Assembly: GCA_020696915.1 (NCBI GenBank)
Contig: JAJFMR010000013.1
Span: forward strand, 1-24,829
DNA: 24,829 bases
Direction of reading: 5' to 3'
DNA from: Rhizobiaceae bacterium
GTDB taxonomy: Bacteria; Pseudomonadota; Alphaproteobacteria; Rhizobiales; Rhizobiaceae
Shown here: one piece after another, positions 6,752-14,113 of the stretch
How the letters are laid out: each line of letters begins with the position of its first letter
How positions within the stretch are numbered: the stretch's first letter is position 1
Notes under the pieces: model-generated
The model's input: the letters and a program-made list of their open reading frames with translations, nothing else
Databases searched by the model: none
Told to the model about the DNA's origin: nothing
Translations under genes and position numbers: made by a program

Positions 6752-7945
6752 ATGACACGTCCCACCGATCCCGCCGAAAACCTCGCAACGCTCATCCGAT
6801 GCCCCTCCGTCACGCCGTCTGAGGGCGGCGCTCTTTCGGCGGTCGAGGAGATGCTCAACCCGCTCGGCTTTGCGGTCGAACGCCCGGTGTTTTCGCAGTC
6901 GGGCACGGCCGACGTCGAGAATCTCTATGCAAGCCGTCCCGGCGACGGCCGGCATTTGATGTTCGCCGGCCATACCGACGTGGTGCCGCCAGGCGATCCC
7001 GCATTGTGGACGCATCCGCCCTTCGCGGCGCACATCCAAGGGGGCGAGATTTACGGACGCGGCGCCGCGGACATGAAGGGTGGCATCGCCTGCTTCGTGG
7101 CGGCCGTCGCACGCCGCATCGAGCAGCGGGGCAATCCCGGAGGCCGGCTGTCGCTGCTGATCACCGGCGACGAAGAGGCAGCGGCAATAAACGGCACTGT
7201 CAAGCTTCTCGCGTGGGCGGCCGGACGTGGCGAACGCTGGGATGCCGCGATCGTCGGCGAGCCGACAAACCCCGAACGTATCGGCGACATGATCAAGATC
7301 GGCCGAAGGGGTTCGGTGTCGGGCGCAGTGACCGTCAGTGGCCGGCAGGGGCACGCTGCCTACCCGAACCAGGCCGACAATCCGGTGCGCGGCATCGTGA
7401 CGCTCGCCGCCGCGCTGCTCGGGCCGCCATTCGACGACGGCACCCAGAACTTCCAGCCGACCAATCTCGAAATAACCTCGATCGACGTCGGCAACACGTC
7501 GACGAACGTCATTCCGGCGACGGCCTCGCTCGCCTTCAACATCCGCTTCAACGACAACTGGACGGTCGAGACCATCCAGGCAGAGGTCCACAACCGGCTC
7601 GATCGCGCCAGCCGCCGGAAGACGTATCGACGCGGCCGTGCCGAGCCGATCGGTTTCGAACTGAACTGTCCTCACCCGCCCTCGCCGGTCTTCATCACCC
7701 GAAACGAGGCGCTGATCGAGACGCTGAGCGGTTCGATCGAGTTCGTGACCGGCAAGAAGCCCGTGCGCTCCACTTCAGGCGGCACGTCGGACGCGCGCTT
7801 CATCAAGGATTATTGTCCGGTCATCGAATTCGGACTGATCAGCAAGACCATACACATGGTCGACGAACGCGCGTCGCTCGCAGACCTCGAGTCGCTGACC
7901 GAAATATACGGCCGGTTTCTCGATGACTGGTACGGCTGCAGCTAG
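6752..7945 (+). CDS. dapE: Succinyl-diaminopimelate desuccinylase
   Basis: DapE is a 397-residue M20-family dinuclear zinc hydrolase. It converts N-succinyl-LL-diaminopimelate to LL-diaminopimelate and succinate, two steps after DapD. Visible metal and catalytic elements are GHTDVVPPG (His74, Asp76), GRGAADMKGG (bridging Asp107), TGDEEA (Glu141/142), GEPTN at 169-173, the SGGTSDARF loop near the C-terminus, and His368 in TIHMVDE. ATG 6752 gives the expected start. The frame is open upstream but overlaps DUF805. The ribosome binding site is weak. The gene is intact, in contrast to dapD upstream, so the pathway after the succinylation step appears maintained. The next gene starts immediately after its stop. 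Confidence 0.95.
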   Translation: MTRPTDPAENLATLIRCPSVTPSEGGALSAVEEMLNPLGFAVERPVFSQSGTADVENLYASRPGDGRHLMFAGHTDVVPPGDPALWTHPPFAAHIQGGEIYGRGAADMKGGIACFVAAVARRIEQRGNPGGRLSLLITGDEEAAAINGTVKLLAWAAGRGERWDAAIVGEPTNPERIGDMIKIGRRGSVSGAVTVSGRQGHAAYPNQADNPVRGIVTLAAALLGPPFDDGTQNFQPTNLEITSIDVGNTSTNVIPATASLAFNIRFNDNWTVETIQAEVHNRLDRASRRKTYRRGRAEPIGFELNCPHPPSPVFITRNEALIETLSGSIEFVTGKKPVRSTSGGTSDARFIKDYCPVIEFGLISKTIHMVDERASLADLESLTEIYGRFLDDWYGCS

Positions 7946-8548
7946 ATGCCCTCGATCGAGCATATCCAGCTCTACATGACGGCCGTCTGGCGCATGATGA
8001 CGGGCCGGGCAGACGGCTTGCGGATGCTTGACCTGTCGGTTGACGGATTCTGGAACTCTTTCTTTGCCATCCCTGTCGCGCTGCCGCCGCTGGTCATCGG
8101 CTGGGTCGGGGTGGTCAACGATCTCGGACCGGATGCCGCCGGTCTCGGCGGGCGCCTCTCCGTCCTCCTGCGCCTCGCGGCGATCGACTTCGCCTGCTGG
8201 GTCGTGCCACTGGCCGGACTCGCGGCGGTCGCCGTCCAGGTGAGGATTGGAGACCGCTTCGTCCATTACGTCGTAGCCAGCAACTGGGGCTCCGCACTCA
8301 TTGCATGGCTGATGCTGCCGCCAGCATTGCTGAAACTCCTCGCGCCATCCCAGGTCGAGATGGTCTCGCTGTTTTCGCTGGCGATGTTCGTGGCATCGGC
8401 CGTGCTGACCTGGCGGCTCACCAACGTGGCGCTGGGCAAGGGCGCGGCGGTCGCCAGCGCGACGTTCGCGGGCATGTTCTTCGCCTCGCTGGCGATTTTC
8501 TTCATCCTGCAGGCGGCGCTCGGACTTTCCGATCAGTTCCCGGGATAA
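7946..8548 (+). CDS. Five-helix conserved membrane protein downstream of dapE
   Basis: I do not recognise a functional family. The 200-residue protein has a cytoplasmic-looking amphipathic N-terminus (1-30) and about five predicted membrane helices (37-56, 75-97, 112-131, 137-156, 170-191). No transporter or enzyme motif is visible. Its ATG follows the dapE stop with no gap, so it is almost certainly translated from the dap transcript. Its 3' end overlaps the convergent truA gene by 16 bases. A gene of this kind between dapE and truA recurs in related rhizobia, as I recall, and is sometimes labelled a transporter without evidence. Confidence 0.78.
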   Translation: MPSIEHIQLYMTAVWRMMTGRADGLRMLDLSVDGFWNSFFAIPVALPPLVIGWVGVVNDLGPDAAGLGGRLSVLLRLAAIDFACWVVPLAGLAAVAVQVRIGDRFVHYVVASNWGSALIAWLMLPPALLKLLAPSQVEMVSLFSLAMFVASAVLTWRLTNVALGKGAAVASATFAGMFFASLAIFFILQAALGLSDQFPG

Positions 8549-9285
8549 TCCACCCGCATGAGATAGAGCCCTTCAGGCGGCGCAACCGCACCGCAGCGGG
8601 CTCGGTCCCTCGCTTCGAGGGCCGCGCCGACCGCCCCGACCGGCCAGGCGCCCTCGCCGACCCGCTTCAGCGTACCGACCATCGAGCGGACCTGATTGTG
8701 CAGGAACGAACGCGCCGAAGCCCTGATCTCGATCACCTCGGCAGTCCTCGCCACGTCGAGTCGGTCGAGTGTCCGCACCGGGCTCGATGCCTGGCAATGG
8801 ACCGATCGGAAGGTAGTGAAGTCGTGCCTGCCGGTAAGAGCCTGCGCGGCTTCATCCATGCTGGAAGCGTCGAGCGGCGCCGCCACCCACCATGCCCGCG
8901 ACCGCTCCAGAACCGGTGGCGCCCGTCGATTGAGAATCCGATAGAGATAGTGCCTGGCGCTCGCGGTGAAGCGGGCGTCAAAATCGGCCGCCGCGCGGCT
9001 GGCGGCGAGCACGCACACGGTCTCGCCCGACAGCCTGAGGTGCGCATTCACCGCATCGCGCACCGTTTGCGCGGGCCAGTCCCTGGCGAGATCGACATGC
9101 GCAACCTGCCCTGCGGCGTGCACGCCTGCATCGGTGCGTCCGGCTCCGCGCAGCGACACATGCTCAGCGCAGAAATTCTGGAGGGCCTGTTCGAGCGCCG
9201 CCTGAACCGAGTGCTGCCCGGCCTGCCGCTGCCACCCGGCATAGGAGGTGCCGTCATACTCGATGTCCAGGCGGTAGCGCGGCAC
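8533..9285 (-). CDS. truA: tRNA pseudouridine(38-40) synthase
   Basis: TruA (250 residues, normal length) isomerises uridines 38-40 in the anticodon arm of many tRNAs. The catalytic Asp52 lies in GRTDAGVHA (49-57). The start is typical (YRLDIEYDGTSYAGWQ), and the C-terminal half contains FLHNQVRSMVGTL, the conserved RNA-binding and dimer segment. It is the last gene of the leftward def – fmt – GNAT – truA run and starts 15 bases after the GNAT gene's stop. The end overlaps the convergent membrane-protein gene by 16 bases. Nothing looks damaged. Confidence 0.96.
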   Translation of the reverse strand: MPRYRLDIEYDGTSYAGWQRQAGQHSVQAALEQALQNFCAEHVSLRGAGRTDAGVHAAGQVAHVDLARDWPAQTVRDAVNAHLRLSGETVCVLAASRAAADFDARFTASARHYLYRILNRRAPPVLERSRAWWVAAPLDASSMDEAAQALTGRHDFTTFRSVHCQASSPVRTLDRLDVARTAEVIEIRASARSFLHNQVRSMVGTLKRVGEGAWPVGAVGAALEARDRARCGAVAPPEGLYLMRVDYPGN

Positions 9286-9300
9286 GAGGCGCCCGTCCCG

Positions 9301-9810
9301 TCAGGCGGCGAGTTCGGCGCCGAAGGCGGCCGGATAGGCGAGCCGGCCCGTTTCGGGCGCATCATGCCAGGCCAGCGCCTGCAGTGCTTCGCATTGATAC
9401 TCGCTTTCGAACCGTTCCGCACGCTCGTGCGAGTAGCCGAAACGCCCGTAATAGTCGGGATCTCCGACCACGACGGAGAGCTTCTCGCCGGCCGCCTTCA
9501 GCCGCAGATGCGCCTCGCGGACCAGGGCGCCGCCAATGCCCGTTCCGTGAAACGATGGCTCGACGGCGAGCGGCGCAAGGGCCACCGCCGGAAACGTCGT
9601 GTGTCCCTGGGTGACCTGCAGCCTCGAAAACAGAATGTGACCGACCACCTGGCCTTCCTCCTCGGCGACCAGTTCCAGAATGGCGTCGCCGCCGGCAACC
9701 AGGGCATCTACCAGGCCGGCTTCCGCCGCCTGCCCGAAGGCATGTTCCTGGACGCGGCGGATCGCCTCGCGGTCCCTCGTCCGTGCATTCCTGATCGACA
9801 TCATGCTCAT
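9301..9810 (-). CDS. GNAT-family N-acetyltransferase (YhbS-like)
   Basis: This 169-residue protein is a GNAT acetyltransferase of the COG3153/YhbS type. The acetyl-CoA-binding segment is APLAVEPSFHGTGIGGALVREA (about 79-100), with the pyrophosphate loop HGTGIGGAL. The later segment VVGDPDYYGRFGY is typical of the YhbS group. The substrate is unknown. The ATG at 9810 overlaps the fmt stop in the ATGA arrangement, so translation is probably coupled to fmt. Two further Met codons follow closely, but overlap with fmt argues for the first. Confidence 0.86.
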   Translation of the reverse strand: MSMMSIRNARTRDREAIRRVQEHAFGQAAEAGLVDALVAGGDAILELVAEEEGQVVGHILFSRLQVTQGHTTFPAVALAPLAVEPSFHGTGIGGALVREAHLRLKAAGEKLSVVVGDPDYYGRFGYSHERAERFESEYQCEALQALAWHDAPETGRLAYPAAFGAELAA

Positions 9811-10742
9811 GCCAGACTGTCTCCTTTCCCGATTCGTGCCCCGCGGAGGAACTCCTCAGCGTTAACCGGTTTGCCCCCCGCCCGCTGCAATTCCCGCAAG
9901 GCCACCGCGCCTTCTCCACAGGCGATGGTCAGACGATCATCGATGATCTCCCCGGGGTGACCGGTGCCGGAACAAGGCGCCGAACGAAGGAGCCTGATTC
10001 GCTCGGTCCTGCCGGTGGCGGTCATTTCACACCAGGCGCCCGGCGCCGGCGACAGGCCGCGGATGCGGTTGTGGACCTCGATGGCCGGCAGGGTCCAATC
10101 GACCCGCGACTCCCGCTTGTCGATCTTGCTGGCGTAGGTGAGGCCTTCGGAGCGCTGCGGCTCGAGAACCAGCGTGCCGGCTTCGAGTCTCGCCAGCGCC
10201 TCCACCAGCAGCGGCCCGGCCAACATGCTCAGGCGGTCGTGAACGTCGCCGGCCGTATCGAGAGCACCGATCGCTACCCTGCGGGTCAGCGCGACCGGCC
10301 CGGTGTCCAGTCCTTCCTCCATCTTCATGACCATGACGCCCGTCTCGCGGTCTCCTGCCATGACCGCCCGCTGGATCGGAGCAGCGCCGCGCCAGCGCGG
10401 CAGAAGCGAAGCGTGGGCATTCAGGGCGCCGAGCCGGGTGCCGGCGAGCACCCCGGCCGGCAGGAGGAGTCCGTAGGCGACGACCACGGCGACATCGGCG
10501 CCAACCGCCCCGAAGGCCGACTGCTCGTCGTCGCTCTTCAACGATATCGGCGTTCGTACCTGGATGCCCAGGCGTTCGGCCTCCCGCTGCACCGGCGAGG
10601 GCACGGGCCGCAAGCCGCGCCGTCCCGAGGGACGCGGCGGCTGCGTGTAGGCAGCCACGACGGAGTGGCCGGCGGCAGAGACGGCCCGGAGCGAAGGCAC
10701 GGCGAATTCCGGGGTGCCCATGAAGATGATTTTTAACGGCAT
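9807..10742 (-). CDS. fmt: Methionyl-tRNA formyltransferase
   Basis: Fmt (311 residues) formylates initiator Met-tRNA using 10-formyl-tetrahydrofolate. The N-terminal domain opens KIIFMGTPEFAVPSL. The catalytic core has Asn108 and His110 in NAHASLLPRWRGAAPIQ, and Asp146 in EGLDTGPV. The tRNA-contacting loop reads PPRPSGRRGLRPVPSPVQ (35-52), which I recall as the usual alphaproteobacterial version of the PxGRGxK loop. The C-terminal OB-like domain is present. It works with the peptide deformylase encoded just upstream. The gap to def is 123 bases and contains a strong palindrome (10772-10798), so fmt may have its own control. Confidence 0.95.
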   Translation of the reverse strand: MPLKIIFMGTPEFAVPSLRAVSAAGHSVVAAYTQPPRPSGRRGLRPVPSPVQREAERLGIQVRTPISLKSDDEQSAFGAVGADVAVVVAYGLLLPAGVLAGTRLGALNAHASLLPRWRGAAPIQRAVMAGDRETGVMVMKMEEGLDTGPVALTRRVAIGALDTAGDVHDRLSMLAGPLLVEALARLEAGTLVLEPQRSEGLTYASKIDKRESRVDWTLPAIEVHNRIRGLSPAPGAWCEMTATGRTERIRLLRSAPCSGTGHPGEIIDDRLTIACGEGAVALRELQRAGGKPVNAEEFLRGARIGKGDSLA

Positions 10743-10771
10743 TCGATGGCGTTCAACGGCTTCGCGGCATC

Positions 10772-10798
10772 CGGGTCAAGCCGGCCGGCATTGACCCG
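10772..10798. repeat. Long GC-rich palindrome between def and fmt
   Basis: Arms CGGGTCAA (10772-10779) and TTGACCCG (10791-10798) are perfectly complementary and enclose GCCGGCCGGC, itself a palindrome, plus one unpaired A. As RNA this would be a very stable hairpin about 30 bases before the fmt start codon. As DNA it resembles a dyad operator. No T-run follows on either strand, so it is not a classical intrinsic terminator. Confidence 0.55.
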
Positions 10799-10865
10799 CG
10801 GGAAGAAACAGGCGTGCGGAGCAAGAGAGATGCGCGAACGCCGCGGCCGAGCGTGTTCGGTCTCC

Positions 10866-11399
10866 TCAACCGACCATTCGTCTCGGCGGCTGGCGGTCCC
10901 TCGCCAGTTTCTTGAACTTCTTGACCACCATGTCGCGCTTCAGCTTCGAAATGTGGTCGATGAACAGGACGCCGTCGAGATGGTCCATCTCGTGCTGCAG
11001 GCAGGTGGCGAGCAGACCTTCGGCAGCGACCTCCCGCAGCTTGCCGTCACGGTCGAGATAGCGGACGCGCACGGTAGCCGGCCGTTCGACCTCGGCATAG
11101 TAGTCGGGTATCGACAGGCAGCCCTCCTCGTAGACCGAGGCGGCGGCTCCCTTCTCCACGATTTCGGGATTGATGAACACCTGCGGCGCGGCGGGCTCGT
11201 CCTCCCTGGAAAGGTCGATGACCAGCATCCTCAGCGGCTCGCCGACCTGGATGGCGGCGAGCCCGATCCCCGGCGCGTCATACATGGTCTCCAGCATGTC
11301 GTCCGCGAGCTTGCCCAATGCGCCGTCCACCCGCTCGACCGGCTTGGAAACCTGGCGCAGGACGGGATCGGGAAGAATGACGAGCGGCTTGATGGTCAT
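10866..11399 (-). CDS. def: Peptide deformylase
   Basis: Def (177 residues) removes the N-formyl group from new proteins with a bound metal. All three family motifs are intact: GIGLAAIQVG at 44-53, EEGCLSIP at 91-98 with metal ligand Cys94, and QHEMDHLDG at 135-143 with His136, Glu137 and His140. It is the first gene of the leftward def – fmt – GNAT – truA group, pairing removal and addition of the formyl group. GAGG lies four bases before the ATG. It is divergent from rmuC across 104 bases. Confidence 0.97.
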   Translation of the reverse strand: MTIKPLVILPDPVLRQVSKPVERVDGALGKLADDMLETMYDAPGIGLAAIQVGEPLRMLVIDLSREDEPAAPQVFINPEIVEKGAAASVYEEGCLSIPDYYAEVERPATVRVRYLDRDGKLREVAAEGLLATCLQHEMDHLDGVLFIDHISKLKRDMVVKKFKKLARDRQPPRRMVG

Positions 11400-11503
11400 C
11401 CGGCCTCACCTAGGACCTCGGGCGTGCATCGTCAACGGCGCCGGCGTTCGGCATGTTCCTGTTTTGATCTGTCACGGCGCGCCGAATCGGCTATGCTGCG
11501 GTC

Positions 11504-12745
11504 ATGAACGATCTTGCGCTGCTCCTGTCCGAACCCGTCCTGCGTCTCGGCGCCACGGTCATCACCCTCGGCCAGGCGCTTGCGGCCGGCGCGTCCATGT
11601 TCCTTTGCCTCCTCATCTGGTTGATCCTGGCGCTCTGGCGTTCCGCCAGGGCCCGTTCCAACGCCGCCACCGAGGCCGCCGAGCGGGCGCGGGAAACCGA
11701 GCTCCGGATGACCGGGATCCTGCAGGCGCAGGCCGAGATGCAGGGCCGGCTCGGCGCGGTCGCCGAAGTGTTCGGGGCACGGCAGGCCGAGCTCACTCAG
11801 TCGATCAGCCAGCGCCTAGACGCGATGACCGGCCGCATCGGCCAGACGATGACCGATCAGACCCGGTCCACGCATGAGAGCCTGACCAGGCTGCAGGAGC
11901 GCCTGGCGGTGATCGACACCGCCCAGAACAACATCCAGTCGCTGGCCGGCCAGGTGGTGCAACTGCAGGCCATTCTCTCCGACAAGCAGACGAGAGGCGC
12001 ATTCGGCCAGTCGCGTATGGAGGCGATCATCGCCGACGGGCTGCCGTTCGGCGCCTACGAGTTCCAGGCGACGCTTTCGAACGGCAATCGTCCCGACTGC
12101 CTCGTGAAAATGCCGAACGGCTCACCCTCGCTGGTCATCGACGCCAAGTTCCCGCTCGAGGCATGGAACGCAATCCGCGCCGCCGCCGAGCCGGCCGCCG
12201 GCGAGGCGCCGAGACATGCAGCCCAGGCTTTCCGGCGCGACCTCGAGATCCATCTCAAGGCGATCTCGGAAAAATACCTGATCGCCGGCGAGACACAGGA
12301 CACCGCTTTCATGTTCGTGCCCTCGGAGTCGATTTTCGCGGAGATTCACGAGAAGTTCGAGGCGATTGTGCACAAGGCGTTCCGTGCCCGTGTGGTTATC
12401 GTTTCCCCGTCCCTGCTGATGCTGTCGATCCAGGTGATCCAGGCCATCCTCAAGGATGCGCGAATGCGCGAGCAGGCGCATCTCATCCAGGGCGAGGTCG
12501 CCAGGCTGATGGAGGATCTTTCCCGACTCGACGAGCGGGTACGCAAGCTGCACGGACACTTCGGCCAGACGGCAAGGGATATCGAGGACATTCTCGTCTC
12601 CTCCGGCAAGGTCGCAAAGCGCGGCCAGAAAATCGAGGCCCTGGAGTTCGGCAGTGCCGAAGGCGCCCCGGACGGCGACGGGTTGCCGGCTCCCGCAGAC
12701 GCCGGGAAGGGCAAGCTCCGGCTGCGGGTCATCGAAGAAGCCTGA
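11504..12745 (+). CDS. rmuC: RmuC-family DNA recombination protein
   Basis: This 413-residue RmuC-family protein (PF02646) has one N-terminal membrane helix (about 26-45), then a long Gln/Arg/Glu-rich coiled coil (about 50-150). The RmuC domain follows, beginning near SDKQTRGAFGQSRMEAI and including VIDAKFPLEAW and AFMFVPSESIF. Its fold is related to restriction endonuclease-like nucleases. In E. coli, rmuC affects inversion between short inverted repeats, and the biochemical activity is poorly known. The ATG at 11504 is supported by divergence from def. No partner gene follows. Confidence 0.92.
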   Translation: MNDLALLLSEPVLRLGATVITLGQALAAGASMFLCLLIWLILALWRSARARSNAATEAAERARETELRMTGILQAQAEMQGRLGAVAEVFGARQAELTQSISQRLDAMTGRIGQTMTDQTRSTHESLTRLQERLAVIDTAQNNIQSLAGQVVQLQAILSDKQTRGAFGQSRMEAIIADGLPFGAYEFQATLSNGNRPDCLVKMPNGSPSLVIDAKFPLEAWNAIRAAAEPAAGEAPRHAAQAFRRDLEIHLKAISEKYLIAGETQDTAFMFVPSESIFAEIHEKFEAIVHKAFRARVVIVSPSLLMLSIQVIQAILKDARMREQAHLIQGEVARLMEDLSRLDERVRKLHGHFGQTARDIEDILVSSGKVAKRGQKIEALEFGSAEGAPDGDGLPAPADAGKGKLRLRVIEEA

Positions 12746-13233
12746 GTTCGCCCCCTGCCCTCTGACCGAAACGTGGAATGCGAACCGCCGCCGGGTCGGA
12801 GGCGTGACGCTTGCGAGCGAAGTAGCCGCCCGTCCGCCGGGGCGATCACTCGAGCACCAAAAAAAATCCGAAAAACTATTCCATTTTTCGGCCCGATGCC
12901 ACAGGCTCGACAGGTTCCGCCTCAACCCGTCAGCTCATAAATCCCCAGCTTTCGGGATACTTTTTAGTTCCCAGTGGCCGACGAGCGTGAAGGACAAGCC
13001 GGAGGCGACCGCAGGCCCTTGACTGTTCTGGACGTGAAGACCGCGCCCGTAGACGATTCGGCCATGATGCGCGCCGCCAGATGCACAGCAAGATGCCGCT
13101 GTCGACTCCTGCCTTCGTTTCAGGATCAACCCGAAAAGCAATTTCCCCATCCGTTCGGCATCCGCCGGGCCAGGCTCTTGCGCGTCGGCCGGACTCTTGT
13201 TTCACTCCGCCGTCAGGATCTGGAGAGAGAATC
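12746..13233. other. 488-base non-coding stretch after rmuC
   Basis: No gene is supported here on either strand. Part of it (about 12855-12970) is visibly more AT-rich than the surroundings and holds the palindromic repeat described separately. A weak CCC/GGG stem followed by TACTTTTTAG (about 12946-12966) could help end rmuC transcription but is poor. At 13131-13150 the string CCCGAAAAGCAATTTCC resembles the left half of the same repeat family. The rest probably contains the promoter and leader of the 42-residue gene at 13234. An open frame at 12935-13150 (-) lacks a ribosome binding site. Confidence 0.45.
12868..12900. repeat. Rhizobial-type palindromic intergenic element, copy 1
   Basis: Perfect 8-base arms CCGAAAAA (12868-12875) and TTTTTCGG (12884-12891) flank an 8-base spacer CTATTCCA. 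CCCGATGCC follows. The layout and sequence match the copy at 21698-21733, and resemble a short palindrome I recall as frequent in rhizobial intergenic DNA (CCGAAAA, then CTTTTCGG, then ATGCT). It sits downstream of rmuC in an AT-richer patch. Confidence 0.6.
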
Positions 13234-13362
13234 ATGGCCAAAGGTCAGATGCGCAGCAATAAGGAAGCCCGCAAGCCGAAGAAGGAAGCCCCCAAGAAGT
13301 CGCCGGCCGCGGCCCTGAAAGCAGCTCCCGTCGCTGCCACGAAGCAAAAAGACAAGAAGTAG
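13234..13362 (+). CDS. Small Lys/Ala-rich conserved hypothetical protein (42 aa)
   Basis: The 42-residue product begins MAKGQMRSNKEARKPKKEA and ends KQKDKK. It has 13 lysines and no acidic cluster, so it is strongly basic and probably disordered. I recall very similar short proteins beginning MAKGQMRSN in many alphaproteobacteria, always annotated as hypothetical. The ribosome binding site GGAG at 13222-13225, eight bases before ATG, is good. Extending the frame upstream to 13081 would add composition unlike the conserved part. Its charge suggests nucleic-acid or ribosome association, but that is conjecture. It is convergent with the DUF6481 gene across a hairpin-containing spacer. Confidence 0.78.
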   Translation: MAKGQMRSNKEARKPKKEAPKKSPAAALKAAPVAATKQKDKK

Positions 13363-13407
13363 CCAGGCGCACGCCTAATCGGGCGTCACGCGCAGGCAAC
13401 GAATCCC

Positions 13408-13434
13408 CCGCGCGGCGACAAACCGTCGGCGCGG
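13408..13434. terminator. GC-rich hairpin between convergent genes, possible bidirectional terminator
   Basis: CCGCGC (13408-13413) pairs with GCGCGG (13429-13434). An inner stem CGAC/GTCG encloses loop AAACC. It lies between the ends of two convergent genes (13362 and 13486). There is no T-run on either side, so any terminator function would rest on hairpin strength alone. Confidence 0.4.
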
Positions 13435-13485
13435 ATCGGGGACACAATGAAACGATAGCGGGCGGGAGACTCGCGCCGGGCCCAC

Positions 13486-13890
13486 TTAAATGCGCCGGCG
13501 GGCCTTCCGCGCCGCGTAGCGGGCATCGCGCTTTGCCTTGCGCTCGGCCTCGTCCGCCAGGAGCCTTGCGATCCGCTCGTTTTCTTCGGCTTCGCGGGCG
13601 GTGGCTTCCGCTTTCGCCACTTCCTCGGCCGCCAGTCGGGCAGCTTCCTCGGCGGCTTCGCGTTCGGCTCGCTCCCGGGCCTCCCGGGCCAGGCGCTCCT
13701 GACGCAGCCTTTCCTTCTCCGCAGCGCGTTTCTCGCGCGCCTCGAGAATAGCCTGCCGCTCGGCCTTGCGGGCCAGCACCTGCGGATCGTCCGGGCCCGG
13801 CTTCGACTTGAAGCGTTCGAGCAATGCCCTTTTCGCATCGGTCGCCGCATTGCGGCGCTCGAAGATGTCCTTTTCCTTATAGATGGCCAA
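13486..13890 (-). CDS. DUF6481-type coiled-coil protein
   Basis: This 134-residue, highly charged protein is made almost wholly of Ala/Glu/Arg/Lys from residue 35 on, predicting one long helix or coiled coil. The conserved head MAIYKEKDIFERRNAATDAKRALLE and basic tail RDARYAARKARRRI match a rhizobial family that I recall as DUF6481. Function is unknown. The start is TTG at 13888-13890, which gives the canonical MAIYKE N-terminus. AGGGA lies seven bases upstream, and no ATG is available nearby. It has no signal peptide or membrane helix. Confidence 0.8.
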   Translation of the reverse strand: MAIYKEKDIFERRNAATDAKRALLERFKSKPGPDDPQVLARKAERQAILEAREKRAAEKERLRQERLAREARERAEREAAEEAARLAAEEVAKAEATAREAEENERIARLLADEAERKAKRDARYAARKARRRI

Positions 13891-14113
13891 TGTTGCTTCC
13901 CTGAATACGTCGTGCGCCGCTTAGATACGCAGCAAACGCGATAGTTCAAGCGGAAATGCCGGAGACCGTCTCGAAATCCGAGTTCTGTGACCAACAGGGA
14001 ACGGGCGAGGCGCCGGCGCGAGCGGCGAATGCACTGTTCACCGACCACGCCACTGGCAGCAGAGCGCTTCCGGCATTACCTGTGGCTCCGAAACCGGAAT
14101 GGCGGAGACCAGG

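Noticed and set aside
8305..9960. 551-codon open frame on the + strand
   Set aside because: Antisense to truA, the GNAT gene and the end of fmt; no recognisable domain.
12935..13150. 71-codon frame on the - strand beginning MGKLLFGLILKRR
   Set aside because: Looks slightly protein-like, but has no ribosome binding site, no known family and falls in the low-coding gap.
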